Shown in pieces: positions 27,516-36,191 of a DNA stretch of 44,383 bases (positions within the stretch are counted from its first letter, which is position 1; every line of letters starts with the position of its first letter). The position numbers and the translations under genes are program-made. The notes under the pieces were generated by a model that searched no databases, was not told the DNA's origin, and saw only the letters and a list, made by a program, of their open reading frames with translations. Source of the DNA: Candidatus Kapaibacterium sp. Its GTDB lineage: Bacteria > Bacteroidota > Ignavibacteria > Kapaibacteriales > UBA4661. The stretch covers positions 1 through 44,383 of the forward strand of contig RDXM01000097.1 of assembly GCA_004292595.1 (NCBI GenBank), read 5' to 3'.

Positions 27516-28208
27516 ATGGCAAAAAATCTCAAAAGTATTCAGCGTCGTGAGCGGGAGCGTGAGGAATTACGCGAGCAGATTCTTGATGTGGCAATGAGCA
27601 TTCTCACAAAGGAAGGATACGAAGCCGTTACGATTCGCCGTATCGCCGATGAGGTAGAATATACGCCAGGCGCCCTCTATTCCTACTTCGGCGACAAAGA
27701 GGAAATTATCTTTGCACTCGTGGTGCGGGCATCGAAAAAGCTGAACGCGCTGTTTTTATCGCTGGAGGAGGCATTGCCGCACCCTCTGGAGCGACTGTGG
27801 GCGACGGGGCGAGCATATATGCGCTTTGCAATGGAGCATCCCGTTGAATACGACCTTATGTTTATTATGAGTGCGCCGATTCAAAAGATGGCAGAATGTG
27901 ATTTTAACGAGACGCACACCGCTTTTCGTCTTTTGCGAAAAACGGTTGAAGAGTGCATGAAGCAGGGCTTTCTGCCTCGTGCCGATGCTGATGCAGCTGC
28001 TTTTGCAATGTGGTCGTTTGTGCATGGCAGCGTGTCGCTAATGATTCGCAAACGTCTTGCCGCCATTCCCGAAGAAAAGTACGATGATGTGCTGCAAGGA
28101 GCGTTCAATTTCTTGATGAACGCAATGATGCCTCGCCATCAAGAGCAGCCTATCATCACGCCTTCAGCACCGAAAGTATTGGCAAAAAAGAAAATAGGGA
28201 AGAAGTAA
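27516..28208 (+). CDS. TetR/AcrR-family transcriptional regulator
   Basis: This 230-residue repressor has the TetR helix-turn-helix near residues 40-68, with VTIRRIADEVEYTPGALYSYFGDKEEI (the YxYFxxKEEL-type recognition end). A C-terminal ligand/dimerisation domain resembles the TetR_C_33/WHG type (FMxxHPVEYDLMF and FAMWSFVHGSVSL). A GAAGG ribosome-binding site lies 6 bp before the ATG. The tail from about 205 is Lys/Pro-rich. It follows the 7-TM gene, and identical palindromes flank the pair, so it probably represses its own operon. The ligand is unknown. Confidence 0.9.
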   Translation: MAKNLKSIQRREREREELREQILDVAMSILTKEGYEAVTIRRIADEVEYTPGALYSYFGDKEEIIFALVVRASKKLNALFLSLEEALPHPLERLWATGRAYMRFAMEHPVEYDLMFIMSAPIQKMAECDFNETHTAFRLLRKTVEECMKQGFLPRADADAAAFAMWSFVHGSVSLMIRKRLAAIPEEKYDDVLQGAFNFLMNAMMPRHQEQPIITPSAPKVLAKKKIGKK

Positions 28209-28240
28209 ATGAACCTTCTTTTTGAGGTTTTTTTGCTATA

Positions 28241-28259
28241 AAATTAAACAATGTTCAAT
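28241..28259. promoter_or_regulatory. Putative TetR operator, copy 2
   Basis: This is an exact 19-bp copy of the palindromic site at 26586-26604, located 33 bp after the tetR-like stop codon. No gene starts nearby, so it may be a second operator for looping, or a duplicated end of the cassette. Confidence 0.5.
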
Positions 28260-28301
28260 AAATAATCGTTGTTTTTATTCAATAACATCATTCTTTCTAT
28301 A

Positions 28302-28497
28302 ATTGAAGTTTAGATAAAATTCTGCGACCCGCATAAAACCTTGCTTCTGCGCTTGCCCTCACCCAGCCCTCTCCCAGAGGGAGAGGGCTTCAGAAGCATT
28401 TGATTTTCTTTGTCTTAGCTCCTTCTCCCTTTGGGAAAAGGCAGGGGATGAGGGCGAGAATGGGTGATTTTATCTAAACTTCAATCTAAACTTCAAT
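28302..28497. repeat. MITE-like foldback element with 19-bp terminal inverted repeats
   Basis: ATTGAAGTTTAGATAAAAT (28302-28320) is repeated perfectly in inverse at 28467-28485, and a 12-bp CTAAACTTCAAT unit is then tandemly repeated to 28497. The interior is non-coding and itself folds. GCCCTCTCCC pairs with GGGAGAGGGC around AGA near 28370-28392, and the CCCTCACCC-type left half matches an inverted GGGATGAGGGC right half. The end motif also occurs alone at 19898-19915. The layout suggests a non-autonomous mobile repeat or structured intergenic repeat. Confidence 0.65.
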
Positions 28498-28537
28498 ATG
28501 AAATTCTCCACCACTGAAAAAGTAGGCTCAAAACCCG

Positions 28538-29509
28538 CTATGACGTGTGGGTGATTGATTCTTGTACGCAACTCTTCAAAACCCCGTAGCGCAAGCCACG
28601 TGTGCTAACGGTGCATTCCTGCGCTCCGAAAAACTTGAGCGATTCTTCTAAAATCAACGCTCCTGCTGGAAGAATATCAGCACGTTGCGGGTGAATGGCG
28701 GGGTTTTGGAGTAATTCTGCTAGGGAAGAGCGTGATAAATACTCAGTCATAGAGGAAATTGCTGGCAGCGACAACGTGTACCAATGAACACGCTCGCTTT
28801 GAAATTCCTGTAAATTTAAGTCCATTGCTGCAAGTGTCGTAAATGTTCCACCTACACCAATAATCCTTCCTATAGCACTTGTTGGAACGCTTTCTACATT
28901 TCTCGGTAGTCCTTGTATCCATTCTTGTTGAGCTTGGGGAAGTGTTTGCAACTGCTGTTTAATTTCTTGTCGTGCTGCAATGATATTGTTCAGTGAAAAA
29001 GGAAGCACTGATTGTAAAAACTGCTCAGATAAACGAACTGCACCCATTTGCAAACTTTTACGCATAGTTACATGATTATTTTCACCTGTTACATATTCTG
29101 TACTTCCACCTCCAATATCAATCACTGTTTGTAATTCATCTGTTTCAGATGAACCAATGAAAGATAGCCGCGCCTCTTCTTCACCACTAATGCGTCGTAT
29201 CTCAAAACCAAGGATAGAGCTAAGTTGTTCACAAATATTACTGCCATTATCGGCATCGCGTAAGGCACTTGTTGCAACGCCGTATCCACTTTGCACATTA
29301 TATTTTTTGCAAAGTTCAGCGTATTCTCGTGCTATTACTTCTGCGCGTCCATATGCTTCTGGTGAAATGTGCTTTGTACGCTGAACACCTTCGCCCAAGC
29401 GAGCAATTCCGTGTGCATCATAAAGAATGTTCCATATACCGCTACCAGTATATGTTCCAATCACCATTAAAAATGTATTTGTTCCAATATCAAAAGCTGC
29501 ACAAGTCAT
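28538..29509 (-). CDS. ppx: Ppx/GppA-family phosphatase
   Basis: This 323-residue protein belongs to the exopolyphosphatase/pppGpp phosphohydrolase family of the actin-like ATPase fold. Motifs are AAFDIGTNTF near 4-13 (phosphate 1), ATSALRDADNG, SGEEEARLSFIG with the catalytic Glu, DIGGGSTEY (phosphate 2) and GVGGTFTTLAAM. The length fits the short form without the C-terminal HD-like domain found in E. coli Ppx. Polyphosphate versus guanosine pentaphosphate specificity cannot be decided. Confidence 0.92.
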   Translation of the reverse strand: MTCAAFDIGTNTFLMVIGTYTGSGIWNILYDAHGIARLGEGVQRTKHISPEAYGRAEVIAREYAELCKKYNVQSGYGVATSALRDADNGSNICEQLSSILGFEIRRISGEEEARLSFIGSSETDELQTVIDIGGGSTEYVTGENNHVTMRKSLQMGAVRLSEQFLQSVLPFSLNNIIAARQEIKQQLQTLPQAQQEWIQGLPRNVESVPTSAIGRIIGVGGTFTTLAAMDLNLQEFQSERVHWYTLSLPAISSMTEYLSRSSLAELLQNPAIHPQRADILPAGALILEESLKFFGAQECTVSTRGLRYGVLKSCVQESITHTS

Positions 29510-29687
29510 TTATTTATGAATAATTTAAAGAAGTTAGTTGTAGTTATTTATAATTGCAAATAAGCCTAAAACACTTGTTTATGAATAACTTAACATAAAA
29601 CACTTTAAAATTTCAGTGTCAAGATATGTCTTTAGTGTTAAGATATGTCTCCAGTTTGCCACAAGTTTGAGAACACCTAAAAAATGT

Positions 29688-30629
29688 TCAATGTTGTATG
29701 TTACCGTCAGAATCTTTGTCTTTACAGAAGTGAAGAGCTACCCAATCGCCCTTCGTCCGTGTTTCCTTGTGTCGAAAACCAATTTTAACAGCATCCGCAA
29801 TAACATCTTCTACATCATAACGTAAAATTCCTGAAACAAGAAGATGTGCTGGATGTGGGGGAATTGGTGTAAGAGCGTCATAGAACCGCAGAAGATTTGG
29901 CTTAATCAAATTTTTGTGCAAATTAGCCGCAATTCCCTGTGCTTTAGGTAATTCTACTGTAAATACATCTGCTTGTTTGATGGTGATACTGTTTTGTGGT
30001 AGCGAAACATTTCGTTCAATATTTTCTTTAGTATTCAATACCGACCATTCATCATTATCAAAAGCAAAAACATGTTTTGCACCACAATATACGGCTAGAA
30101 TAGCTAGCACACCTGTTCCTGTACCAGCATCAATCCACATTGTTCCTTGCTGTGTATATTCTTGAACAAATGCTGCCATTTGGTGTGTAGTTTCGTGATG
30201 TCCAGAACCAAACGACATTTGGGGATTAATAATAAGTTTGAGAGGGGCATTCACTGTTTCATGTTTCCATGAAGGCGTAATAACAAGTGATTTGTTTATA
30301 TAAACAGGATTTATACTATCTTCCCATTCTTTGTTCCAGTTTTTTTCAGTGATTATATTTTTATTCAATATCTTAAATGTTATATTGAAATCAGTGAATA
30401 GTTTACATATACATTTTGTTTTTTCTTCAATTAGAGAGTCAGAATTTAGTATATAACATATACTTATTTCATCTAAACCTTCTGTAATGCCAATATGGTC
30501 TTCAAAAGCAAGCGCGGTGTATGCTGCTTCGTACTGCTCCTCAGGAATACTGTACGTGAGATTTAAGTATTGTTTTTGAGGAAAATCAGTTTCTACAATG
30601 GTTATAGGTGTTGGTGTTGTTTCTAGCAT
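29688..30629 (-). CDS. prmA: Ribosomal protein L11 methyltransferase
   Basis: This 313-residue AdoMet enzyme trimethylates ribosomal protein L11. The N-terminal substrate-recognition domain (about 1-110) is followed by the diagnostic INPQMSFGSGHHETT. The AdoMet motif is WIDAGTGTGVLAILA, and an Asn-containing GIAANLHKN occupies the place of the usual D/N-x-x-x-A-N-I catalytic segment. The frame extends to a TTG at 30692, but the ATG at 30629 is favoured because the extra stretch is low-complexity and lies upstream of the conserved N-terminus. Codon use here is more AT-rich than in neighbours. Confidence 0.9.
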   Translation of the reverse strand: MLETTPTPITIVETDFPQKQYLNLTYSIPEEQYEAAYTALAFEDHIGITEGLDEISICYILNSDSLIEEKTKCICKLFTDFNITFKILNKNIITEKNWNKEWEDSINPVYINKSLVITPSWKHETVNAPLKLIINPQMSFGSGHHETTHQMAAFVQEYTQQGTMWIDAGTGTGVLAILAVYCGAKHVFAFDNDEWSVLNTKENIERNVSLPQNSITIKQADVFTVELPKAQGIAANLHKNLIKPNLLRFYDALTPIPPHPAHLLVSGILRYDVEDVIADAVKIGFRHKETRTKGDWVALHFCKDKDSDGNIQH

Positions 30630-30714
30630 TGGGAGAAGTTTCTTTGATTTTATACTGTTCTTATATAAAGAATTTGTAGATTGTTGTTTCAAGTGTCTTT
30701 ACTAAACCAAATAC

Positions 30715-30840
30715 AAATAAGTACGTCGCTCAATATAGTTTGCATTATACCCTTCGACAAGCTCAGGGTCAAGACCGCTTCAGACCTCATGCTGAGCTTG
30801 TCGAAGCATCCTCAACTAACATTCAGTCACGTACTTATTT
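30715..30840. repeat. Foldback element with nested inverted repeats
   Basis: The outer ends AAATAAGTACGT (30715-30726) and ACGTACTTATTT (30829-30840) are perfect inverted repeats. Inside them, CTTCGACAAGCTCAG (30752-30766) pairs perfectly with CTGAGCTTGTCGAAG (30792-30806). The 126-bp unit is non-coding and looks like a small mobile foldback or REP-like element. Confidence 0.65.
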
Positions 30841-30900
30841 AGGATAGTACTTTGCTTCTGTATGTCTAGGGAATGCTTGAAAAATAAGTGAATACCTTGT

Positions 30901-30955
30901 CTTCGACAAGTTCAGGCTGAATACCGCGTAAATCCTCACGCTAAACTTGTCGAAG
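30901..30955. repeat. Diverged second copy of the CTTCGACAAG hairpin
   Basis: CTTCGACAAGTTCAG (30901-30915) pairs with CTAAACTTGTCGAAG (30941-30955) with one mismatch. It matches the inner hairpin of the element 100 bp upstream but lacks the outer ends. Confidence 0.6.
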
Positions 30956-31339
30956 CACTCATTTGTTTTTGGGCCATTCCTAGTTTGTGTATCTAATCTA
31001 CAAAATTCTTACTTCATGCAATAAAGTTGTTGGTATCTGCCTCAAAAAGCTACACACATTTCCTTGCTGTCTCAAGTATAGAGCAGTATTAATGTCTCAA
31101 TAAAGGTAAACTTTCCAATAAATGACAAAGGAATAAAGTGGTTTGTAGCATAGTAGCATAAAAAAGTACCGAAATGTATCTATTTATAGATTCTGGCATA
31201 CGAGTTGATGTTTATATCAACAAATACATTGTGCTAAATATTCTCAATCTAGTTAATACACAAGCTTACACATATTAAATTCATATAAAACAATAAATAT
31301 ATTTTAATCACTGTTTTTATTCAACATATAAACGTAAAT

Positions 31340-31771
31340 ATGTCTCAAAATTCTGATAATGGCGGCTACTCAAAAGGGTTAGCAATCGGTATGATTATTG
31401 GTGGTGCAGTCGGTGCTGCGCTCGCACTCTTATTAACTCCAAAAACAGGAAAAGAAATGCGACGTGATATTGCAGGGCGTGGAGGTGAGTTTTACGACCG
31501 TGCAAGTGAATTTGCCAAAGAACAATCTGGTCGTATGGGTGACTATGTAAATGAGGGTAAAGTACGCGCCGATGAACTAGTTCGTACGGCTCGACAACAA
31601 GCAGGCTCGCTCTTAAACGAGGCAGAAACGCTTATGAGCGATGCACGTTCGCGTATAGGAACAGCACAAGGAACAATTAAAGATAATATCGGTCGTTTGC
31701 AGGAGGCAGCTCAGGCGGGTTCGGACGCATTTCAGCGTGAAATAACGCGAACAAAGAATGATGTTCTTTAG
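31340..31771 (+). CDS. YtxH-domain envelope protein
   Basis: This 143-residue protein starts with a short polar stretch, then one Gly/Ala-rich membrane helix (about 13-33, GLAIGMIIGGAVGAALALLL) ending in TPKTGKEMR, the YtxH (gas-vesicle/general-stress) signature. The rest is a charged amphipathic helix of about 100 residues that resembles LEA-type coiled coils. The family is linked to stress and the cell envelope, but the molecular function is unknown. A YtxG/DUF948-like gene follows 190 bp later, the same pair as in Bacillus. A strong terminator separates the two. Confidence 0.82.
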   Translation: MSQNSDNGGYSKGLAIGMIIGGAVGAALALLLTPKTGKEMRRDIAGRGGEFYDRASEFAKEQSGRMGDYVNEGKVRADELVRTARQQAGSLLNEAETLMSDARSRIGTAQGTIKDNIGRLQEAAQAGSDAFQREITRTKNDVL

Positions 31772-31814
31772 GTTTGTTTATATGATAATAGATGCAAGGT
31801 ATATGTAGTTTTTA

Positions 31815-31844
31815 GGCAAGGAAATACTTCCTTGCCATTTTTTT
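31815..31844 (+). terminator. Rho-independent terminator
   Basis: GGCAAGGAA (31815-31823) and TTCCTTGCC (31828-31836) form a perfect 9-bp stem with an ATAC loop, directly followed by a run of T. It ends the YtxH-like gene transcript. Confidence 0.85.
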
Positions 31845-31960
31845 TGTATATTGTTACTGCTGCACAAATATTGATATTTATTTGTTTGTAAGGTTTTATA
31901 GTATTTTATGTATAGTTTACTTTGTTTTACTATTTTTTTTGAGGCATCTCAAGAGTCATT

Positions 31961-32380
31961 ATGGATATTTTGAAAGAATTAGCGCAAATATTTGCTGCGG
32001 TAAGCCTAGGTGCGCTTTGTATTTACGGAATTATTACGTTACGAGATGTTCGTAAAGGTATGAGAGCGTTTTCTGAAACAACACAGCAATTACCCAAAGA
32101 GATTGCTGAAATTCGTACGCGAATTTTAGGAATGTTAAAGAATTTTGAGGATATTTCGCATGATATAGCACTTATGACAAATAAACTTCAATCAGACATG
32201 AATTCCTCAGAAGGAATTTTTGGAGAAATTGAAGCTCTCACTCAGCAATTACGTCGCTTGCGCACTCATCTTCAGACAGGAATTATTCAGCCGCTTGTGC
32301 AGATTTCCGCGACCGTTTCTGCCGTGAGCAAGGGGACAGAGGTCTTTATGGCAACACTCCGCAATAAAGGGCAAGAGTAA
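31961..32380 (+). CDS. DUF948/YtxG-like membrane-anchored coiled-coil protein
   Basis: This 139-residue protein has one N-terminal membrane helix (about 8-26) followed by a long amphipathic helical region with heptad-like hydrophobics (IRTRILGMLKNFEDI, IEALTQQLRRLRTHL). This matches the layout of DUF948 proteins such as Bacillus YtxG. A QPLVQISATVSAVSKG segment near the end is typical of the family. It lies next to the YtxH-like gene, a known family pairing. Function is unknown; a stress or envelope role is inferred from that pairing. Confidence 0.75.
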   Translation: MDILKELAQIFAAVSLGALCIYGIITLRDVRKGMRAFSETTQQLPKEIAEIRTRILGMLKNFEDISHDIALMTNKLQSDMNSSEGIFGEIEALTQQLRRLRTHLQTGIIQPLVQISATVSAVSKGTEVFMATLRNKGQE

Positions 32381-32400
32381 TAAATAAGAAGGTACAGGAC

Positions 32401-32458
32401 AAAAGAACCAAAAAGGGGCAAACTTTAGATAAAGCTTGCCCCTTTTTGGTTCTTTTTT
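32401..32458. terminator. Strong bidirectional terminator
   Basis: A perfect 21-bp stem runs from 32401-32421 to 32436-32456 with a 14-nt loop, flanked by A and T runs. It serves the convergent YtxG-like and LRR genes. Confidence 0.9.
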
Positions 32459-32489
32459 TATATGATTCTGTCTTGGAAGCCCGTTCAGC

Positions 32490-33500
32490 CTAGTCGTCTT
32501 GCAAGCTGAGCCACGAAATATCACTGTTTGGCAAGAGACGCTTAATTTTCAGACGCTCATCCTTGTTTTTTTTCAGGATTTTATTATCCAGCAAATCTAA
32601 CGTGTGCAAATTGCGCAAACGACCAATATCGGTAGGAAGCCCCTCAATACGATTACTATTCAAACTCAGCACTTGTAAGCTATGTAATTGACCAATTTCA
32701 TCTGGCACAGTTGTCAATTTGTTATGACTGAGGTGGAGATAGTGCAGATTTGCCATATTACCAATTTCTTTTGGCAGTGCGGTCAAGTTATTTTCGCTCA
32801 CATCCAAAGTAGTGAGATGCGTAAGTCCGCCGATGTCTGCTGGTAAGTAATTGATACTGTTCTGCTTCATCGAAAGAACATCTAAGTTAATGAATTGACC
32901 AATTTCTTTTGGTACAAAATTCAGATTATTTTCATCAATAATAAGCGTCCGCAGATTCGGCAATTTTGCGAGTTTGGTGAGCGCATCACTGAAGTCCAAA
33001 TCAGGATTATTTGCAATCGAAATCTGACGGAGATTGCGCAAATTCGCAATTTCGCTGGGTAAGGTTTGGAGATTATTGGAGGACAAATCCAACTTGCGCA
33101 AATGCACCATAAAACCAACCTCAGATGGCAACGTGCGGAGGCGATTTTCGTGCAAATCCAGCTCTTGGATATTGGTCAAAAGCGCGATTTCGCTCGGCAA
33201 ATAGCGCAGTTTGTTACCATGCAAGTTTAAAACTTGAATACCCGTCAGAAGCGCGAGTTCTGGTGGAAGTGCAGAAAGCTCATTGCCACCAAGCAAGAGT
33301 TCTTGCAAGCCAGTCAATCTGCCAATTTCTGGCGGAAGAAACGTGAGCGCGTTGTCGGTGAGGTCGAGACCATGCAGATTCGTCAAATACCCGATTTCCG
33401 ATGGAAGCACTGAAAGACCATTGTTCGCAAGGTCAATATCACGAATCAATGCGGCTTGTGAGCTTTCAAATTCTCGGTTGCCAAATCGTAATGTCGCCAT
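32490..33500 (-). CDS. Leucine-rich repeat protein
   Basis: This 336-residue protein consists almost wholly of about 12 consecutive 23-residue leucine-rich repeats with the consensus LPxxIGxLxxLxxLxLxxNxL, of the short type seen in bacterial and ROCO-like proteins. One repeat near residues 155-180 is irregular (NNPDLDFSDALTKLAKLPNL). There is no signal peptide, membrane helix or sorting domain, so it is presumably cytoplasmic. A clear AGGAG lies 7 bp upstream of the ATG. The curved repeat surface should bind another protein; the partner is unknown. Confidence 0.92.
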   Translation of the reverse strand: MATLRFGNREFESSQAALIRDIDLANNGLSVLPSEIGYLTNLHGLDLTDNALTFLPPEIGRLTGLQELLLGGNELSALPPELALLTGIQVLNLHGNKLRYLPSEIALLTNIQELDLHENRLRTLPSEVGFMVHLRKLDLSSNNLQTLPSEIANLRNLRQISIANNPDLDFSDALTKLAKLPNLRTLIIDENNLNFVPKEIGQFINLDVLSMKQNSINYLPADIGGLTHLTTLDVSENNLTALPKEIGNMANLHYLHLSHNKLTTVPDEIGQLHSLQVLSLNSNRIEGLPTDIGRLRNLHTLDLLDNKILKKNKDERLKIKRLLPNSDISWLSLQDD

Positions 33501-33585
33501 ACAAATACTCCTACTTTATGAAGTCAAAAAGACAAATAATGTTGTTAATTTTCAAGTTGTTGCGGCATTTTGTTCTGAAAATACT

Positions 33586-34167
33586 TTATGCCGTCATCTC
33601 TGTACGAATACTTGGAATGGTACGCTGTGCAAGCTCAAAACCACCAAAAAGAACGGCGGTAAAGACGAGGTCGCCCAGAAGAGCATTTTGAAAAAAGGGA
33701 ATTGCTGCTACAAAACAAGCAACGAAGCCATCCCACGTGTGTGCATACATTCCATACATCCCATGAAGTGCAAAAGGAACGGCATTTGTTACGACAAAGA
33801 AAAAGATTGATGCAAGTACAGAGAATGTAATAAGTTTGGTTGCTGAAAGCTGGTTGCGTTGCTCTTGCTCATTCACGCCCTGTGTCTGCAAACGAAAACC
33901 AAGCATGGTGATACAAGCGATAGCACCGTACACAATCCACATATCAGCATGAAATCCCCAGCCAGTCAGCATTTGAAGGAGTGTGTCGCTAAGAAGCATT
34001 GCTATTAGAGGCATAATAATTGCAGATATTTTCTTATCTGCTAGATATGCTCCAGCAAAGAGCGCCATAGCATTCATCGGCGCAAAGTTTGGTGGATGTG
34101 GTACGATGCGCGACAACGCTGCCGCGCCGATGATTCCTGCAATCACGTAAAACCGAGATGTTTTCAT
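33586..34167 (-). CDS. DUF6580-type membrane protein
   Basis: This 193-residue integral membrane protein has about five to six helices. The N-terminal segment PHPPNFAPMNAMALFAGAYL is characteristic of DUF6580 proteins, which resemble the substrate-binding subunits of ECF vitamin transporters in layout. Near residue 160 there is GFVACFVAAIPFFQNALLGDLVFT, another conserved block. A role in uptake of a small molecule is a guess from the fold similarity; no ECF ATPase is nearby. Confidence 0.75.
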   Translation of the reverse strand: MKTSRFYVIAGIIGAAALSRIVPHPPNFAPMNAMALFAGAYLADKKISAIIMPLIAMLLSDTLLQMLTGWGFHADMWIVYGAIACITMLGFRLQTQGVNEQEQRNQLSATKLITFSVLASIFFFVVTNAVPFALHGMYGMYAHTWDGFVACFVAAIPFFQNALLGDLVFTAVLFGGFELAQRTIPSIRTEMTA

Positions 34168-34441
34168 AGCTTCTGGGTGGTGTAGCTGAGAGTGGCTTGT
34201 GAACTAGAGTGTGATATGAAGCACTTATAGCAAACGTACTCACAAGAGTGCTACGCTTTTGTCGCTTCACAGCAATTCGCAATATAGTGAAATTTGCCTT
34301 GATTTTTCCAAAAGAATCCGTGTTCTGCGAGGATTTTTTCTTCTTTTCTTTGTTTTCACCGCATCAATACTGGGTTTTACTGTTGTGTTTCTCCGCAATT
34401 CCTTGTAGATTTGCACCGTGCAATGATTCTTCTTCTTCATT

Positions 34442-34684
34442 ATGATTTCAATGCTTGATGTTCTTCCACCCAAAACGCACTCGGATGCCGCTTACGATGT
34501 TCATTCCGACAACTACCGCGCACTCGTTACGCGCCTTCATGCCGAAGCCTGTATGCGTGGCGATACGCACTACCGCGACCCTGCAACGGGGTACATCGTC
34601 TTTACACGCCTGAAACACGAGATGCGAGGCTATTGCTGCAAGTCTGGATGTCGCCATTGTGCCTACGGCTACAAGAAAGCATGA
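34442..34684 (+). CDS. DUF5522-type small cysteine-rich protein
   Basis: This 80-residue soluble protein ends with the pattern YIVFTRLKHEMRGYCCKSGCRHCAYGY. The CCxSGCRHC block fits the DUF5522 family, whose function is unknown; four Cys with one His suggest a metal site. It stands alone on the plus strand, divergent from the DUF6580 gene. The real start may be the second Met (34451). Confidence 0.8.
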   Translation: MISMLDVLPPKTHSDAAYDVHSDNYRALVTRLHAEACMRGDTHYRDPATGYIVFTRLKHEMRGYCCKSGCRHCAYGYKKA

Positions 34685-34735
34685 AGGATGAAATTGGGAA
34701 ACTTTCTCCCTCAGCCCTCAGATTTTATCCTTTCC

Positions 34736-35842
34736 TTAGTACTTTACTGACGGCTCAAGCAACGTAAATTTTTTATTGTCTGCGTCTATTTCTGCCAGAA
34801 CACCAATCGGCATCGTGAATTTTTCGCGCACGTGTCCAAAAGGAAAGTTACCGAGAACAGGAATTTTAAGAGGTGCAAGGCGCGAACGCAAGGCATCATC
34901 GACAGTTGTTGCATAGCCCGTGTCTTTTCCTTCGGTAAATTGACCCAAAACAATACCCGCACAGCTTTGGAGCTTGCCTGCAAGCCACATCTGCGTAAGC
35001 ATACGGTCTATTTTGTACGCCGCTTCGCCAACATCTTCCAGAAAAAGAATTGTGCCCTCGGTATTGATGTCGTAGGGTGTTCCCATAAGAGCAGTTATCA
35101 TCGTGAGATTCCCGCCCACAATGCGTCCACGAGCTTTTCCGGGCGCAATCGTGGTCAGTTTCGCTGCGTCAGTATAGATGATAGCCTCGTATTTTGCTTG
35201 TTTGGTGAGTTCGGGATAGACGAGCGGCAAAAACCATTGGCGCGTGAAATCATCGAACTCTGCCGCTGCCATTGGTCCGTGAAATGCCACAAGATTGCAG
35301 CGTTGATAAATCGTGTTTACAAGCGCGGTGTGGTCGCTGAAGCCAGAAATGAGTTTTGGATTTTGCTGGAGTGCGGCAAAATCTATCATTGGCAGGATGC
35401 GCATAACGCCGTAGCCGCCGCGAACACAGATAATTGCACCAATATCAGGATTTTTTACAAACTCCATAAATTCCTTTGCTCGCACCTCGTCGGGAGCAGC
35501 AAGATAGCTATTGGTGGTGATGAGGGACTTTGCTAAAACTGGCACAAGCCCAATAGATTCAAGCGCAGTAACAAAGGCAGGTACTTTTTTCTCGAAATCT
35601 TCTTTGGCAACACCGCTCGCGGGCGCGGGAATGCCAACTTTCATGCCTGGCTTGAGTGCTGGCGGCAGCGTGGGCGGAAAGAGGCGTTTCTCGGAAACGC
35701 TTGGCAATACGCCGTTGTGAGAGCCAGTCTGACGAGATTCTTGAGATTCTGCAGCAAGACTTGTGTGCGATGATGCAAGCATGGATGCGGCTCCCAGAAT
35801 ACCTACCGAGCCAAGCGATTGTGCAAATGAACGACGATTCAT
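34736..35842 (-). CDS. Tat-exported LD-carboxypeptidase (peptidase S66)
   Basis: This 368-residue serine peptidase is predicted to cut the L,D bond in peptidoglycan tetrapeptides during recycling or remodelling. The catalytic triad is visible: Ser169 in SGFSDHT, Glu269 in LFLEDVGE and His337 in FGHVREKFTMPIG. A RGGYG block at 141-145 is also conserved. The N-terminus carries a twin-arginine pattern (NRRSFAQ) followed by a hydrophobic stretch, so export by Tat is likely, unlike the cytoplasmic E. coli LdcA. Microcin-immunity relatives (MccF) share the fold, but the context does not suggest that role. Confidence 0.9.
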   Translation of the reverse strand: MNRRSFAQSLGSVGILGAASMLASSHTSLAAESQESRQTGSHNGVLPSVSEKRLFPPTLPPALKPGMKVGIPAPASGVAKEDFEKKVPAFVTALESIGLVPVLAKSLITTNSYLAAPDEVRAKEFMEFVKNPDIGAIICVRGGYGVMRILPMIDFAALQQNPKLISGFSDHTALVNTIYQRCNLVAFHGPMAAAEFDDFTRQWFLPLVYPELTKQAKYEAIIYTDAAKLTTIAPGKARGRIVGGNLTMITALMGTPYDINTEGTILFLEDVGEAAYKIDRMLTQMWLAGKLQSCAGIVLGQFTEGKDTGYATTVDDALRSRLAPLKIPVLGNFPFGHVREKFTMPIGVLAEIDADNKKFTLLEPSVKY

Positions 35843-36045
35843 AGAGCAGTAACAAAGTGAGAAGAATAGGATGCTTAAAGAGATGATTCAGAGAGCAACA
35901 TGGCATTTTCTCGTGATTTCTGCAAGTCTTTGTGCAGAAATCATGCAAAATAGGAGCGTTTTTTGTACGAGCATTTTTTTGTCGGTAGATTTTTTAGTGT
36001 TTTTATGATTCGATTCCGCCAGCAGCGAAAATTTTTGTGAAAATC

Positions 36046-36078
36046 TTTGCGTAAAACGCAGAATTTTTCCTATATTTG
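36046..36078 (+). promoter_or_regulatory. Putative FCB-type promoter of etfB-etfA
   Basis: TTTG at 36046-36049 and TATATTTG at 36071-36078 are separated by 21 nt, matching the Bacteroidota -33/-7 consensus. The following AAGTCTC is shared with tRNA promoters in this window. The long leader (about 110 nt) before etfB holds no obvious riboswitch. Confidence 0.6.
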
Positions 36079-36191
36079 AAGTCTCAACTGTTTATATCTC
36101 AACTACTATAAATGGTATAAAATTCAGCAACTACATCCTTTTTAAAGCTACATTTCTTTTTTTTATTACATTTTACGGAGTGATTGCCCAA

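Larger units (their letters stand above)
30693..31339. other. 647-bp intergenic region carrying foldback repeats
   Basis: No gene is visible. The left half holds two hairpin repeats (separate entries). The right half (about 30960-31339) is AT-rich, with no recognisable element apart from the probable promoter area of the YtxH-like gene. Confidence 0.6.

Noticed and set aside
34832-35536. 234-codon plus-strand frame opposite the LD-carboxypeptidase gene
   Set aside because: It is a shadow of a gene whose full catalytic triad is visible.
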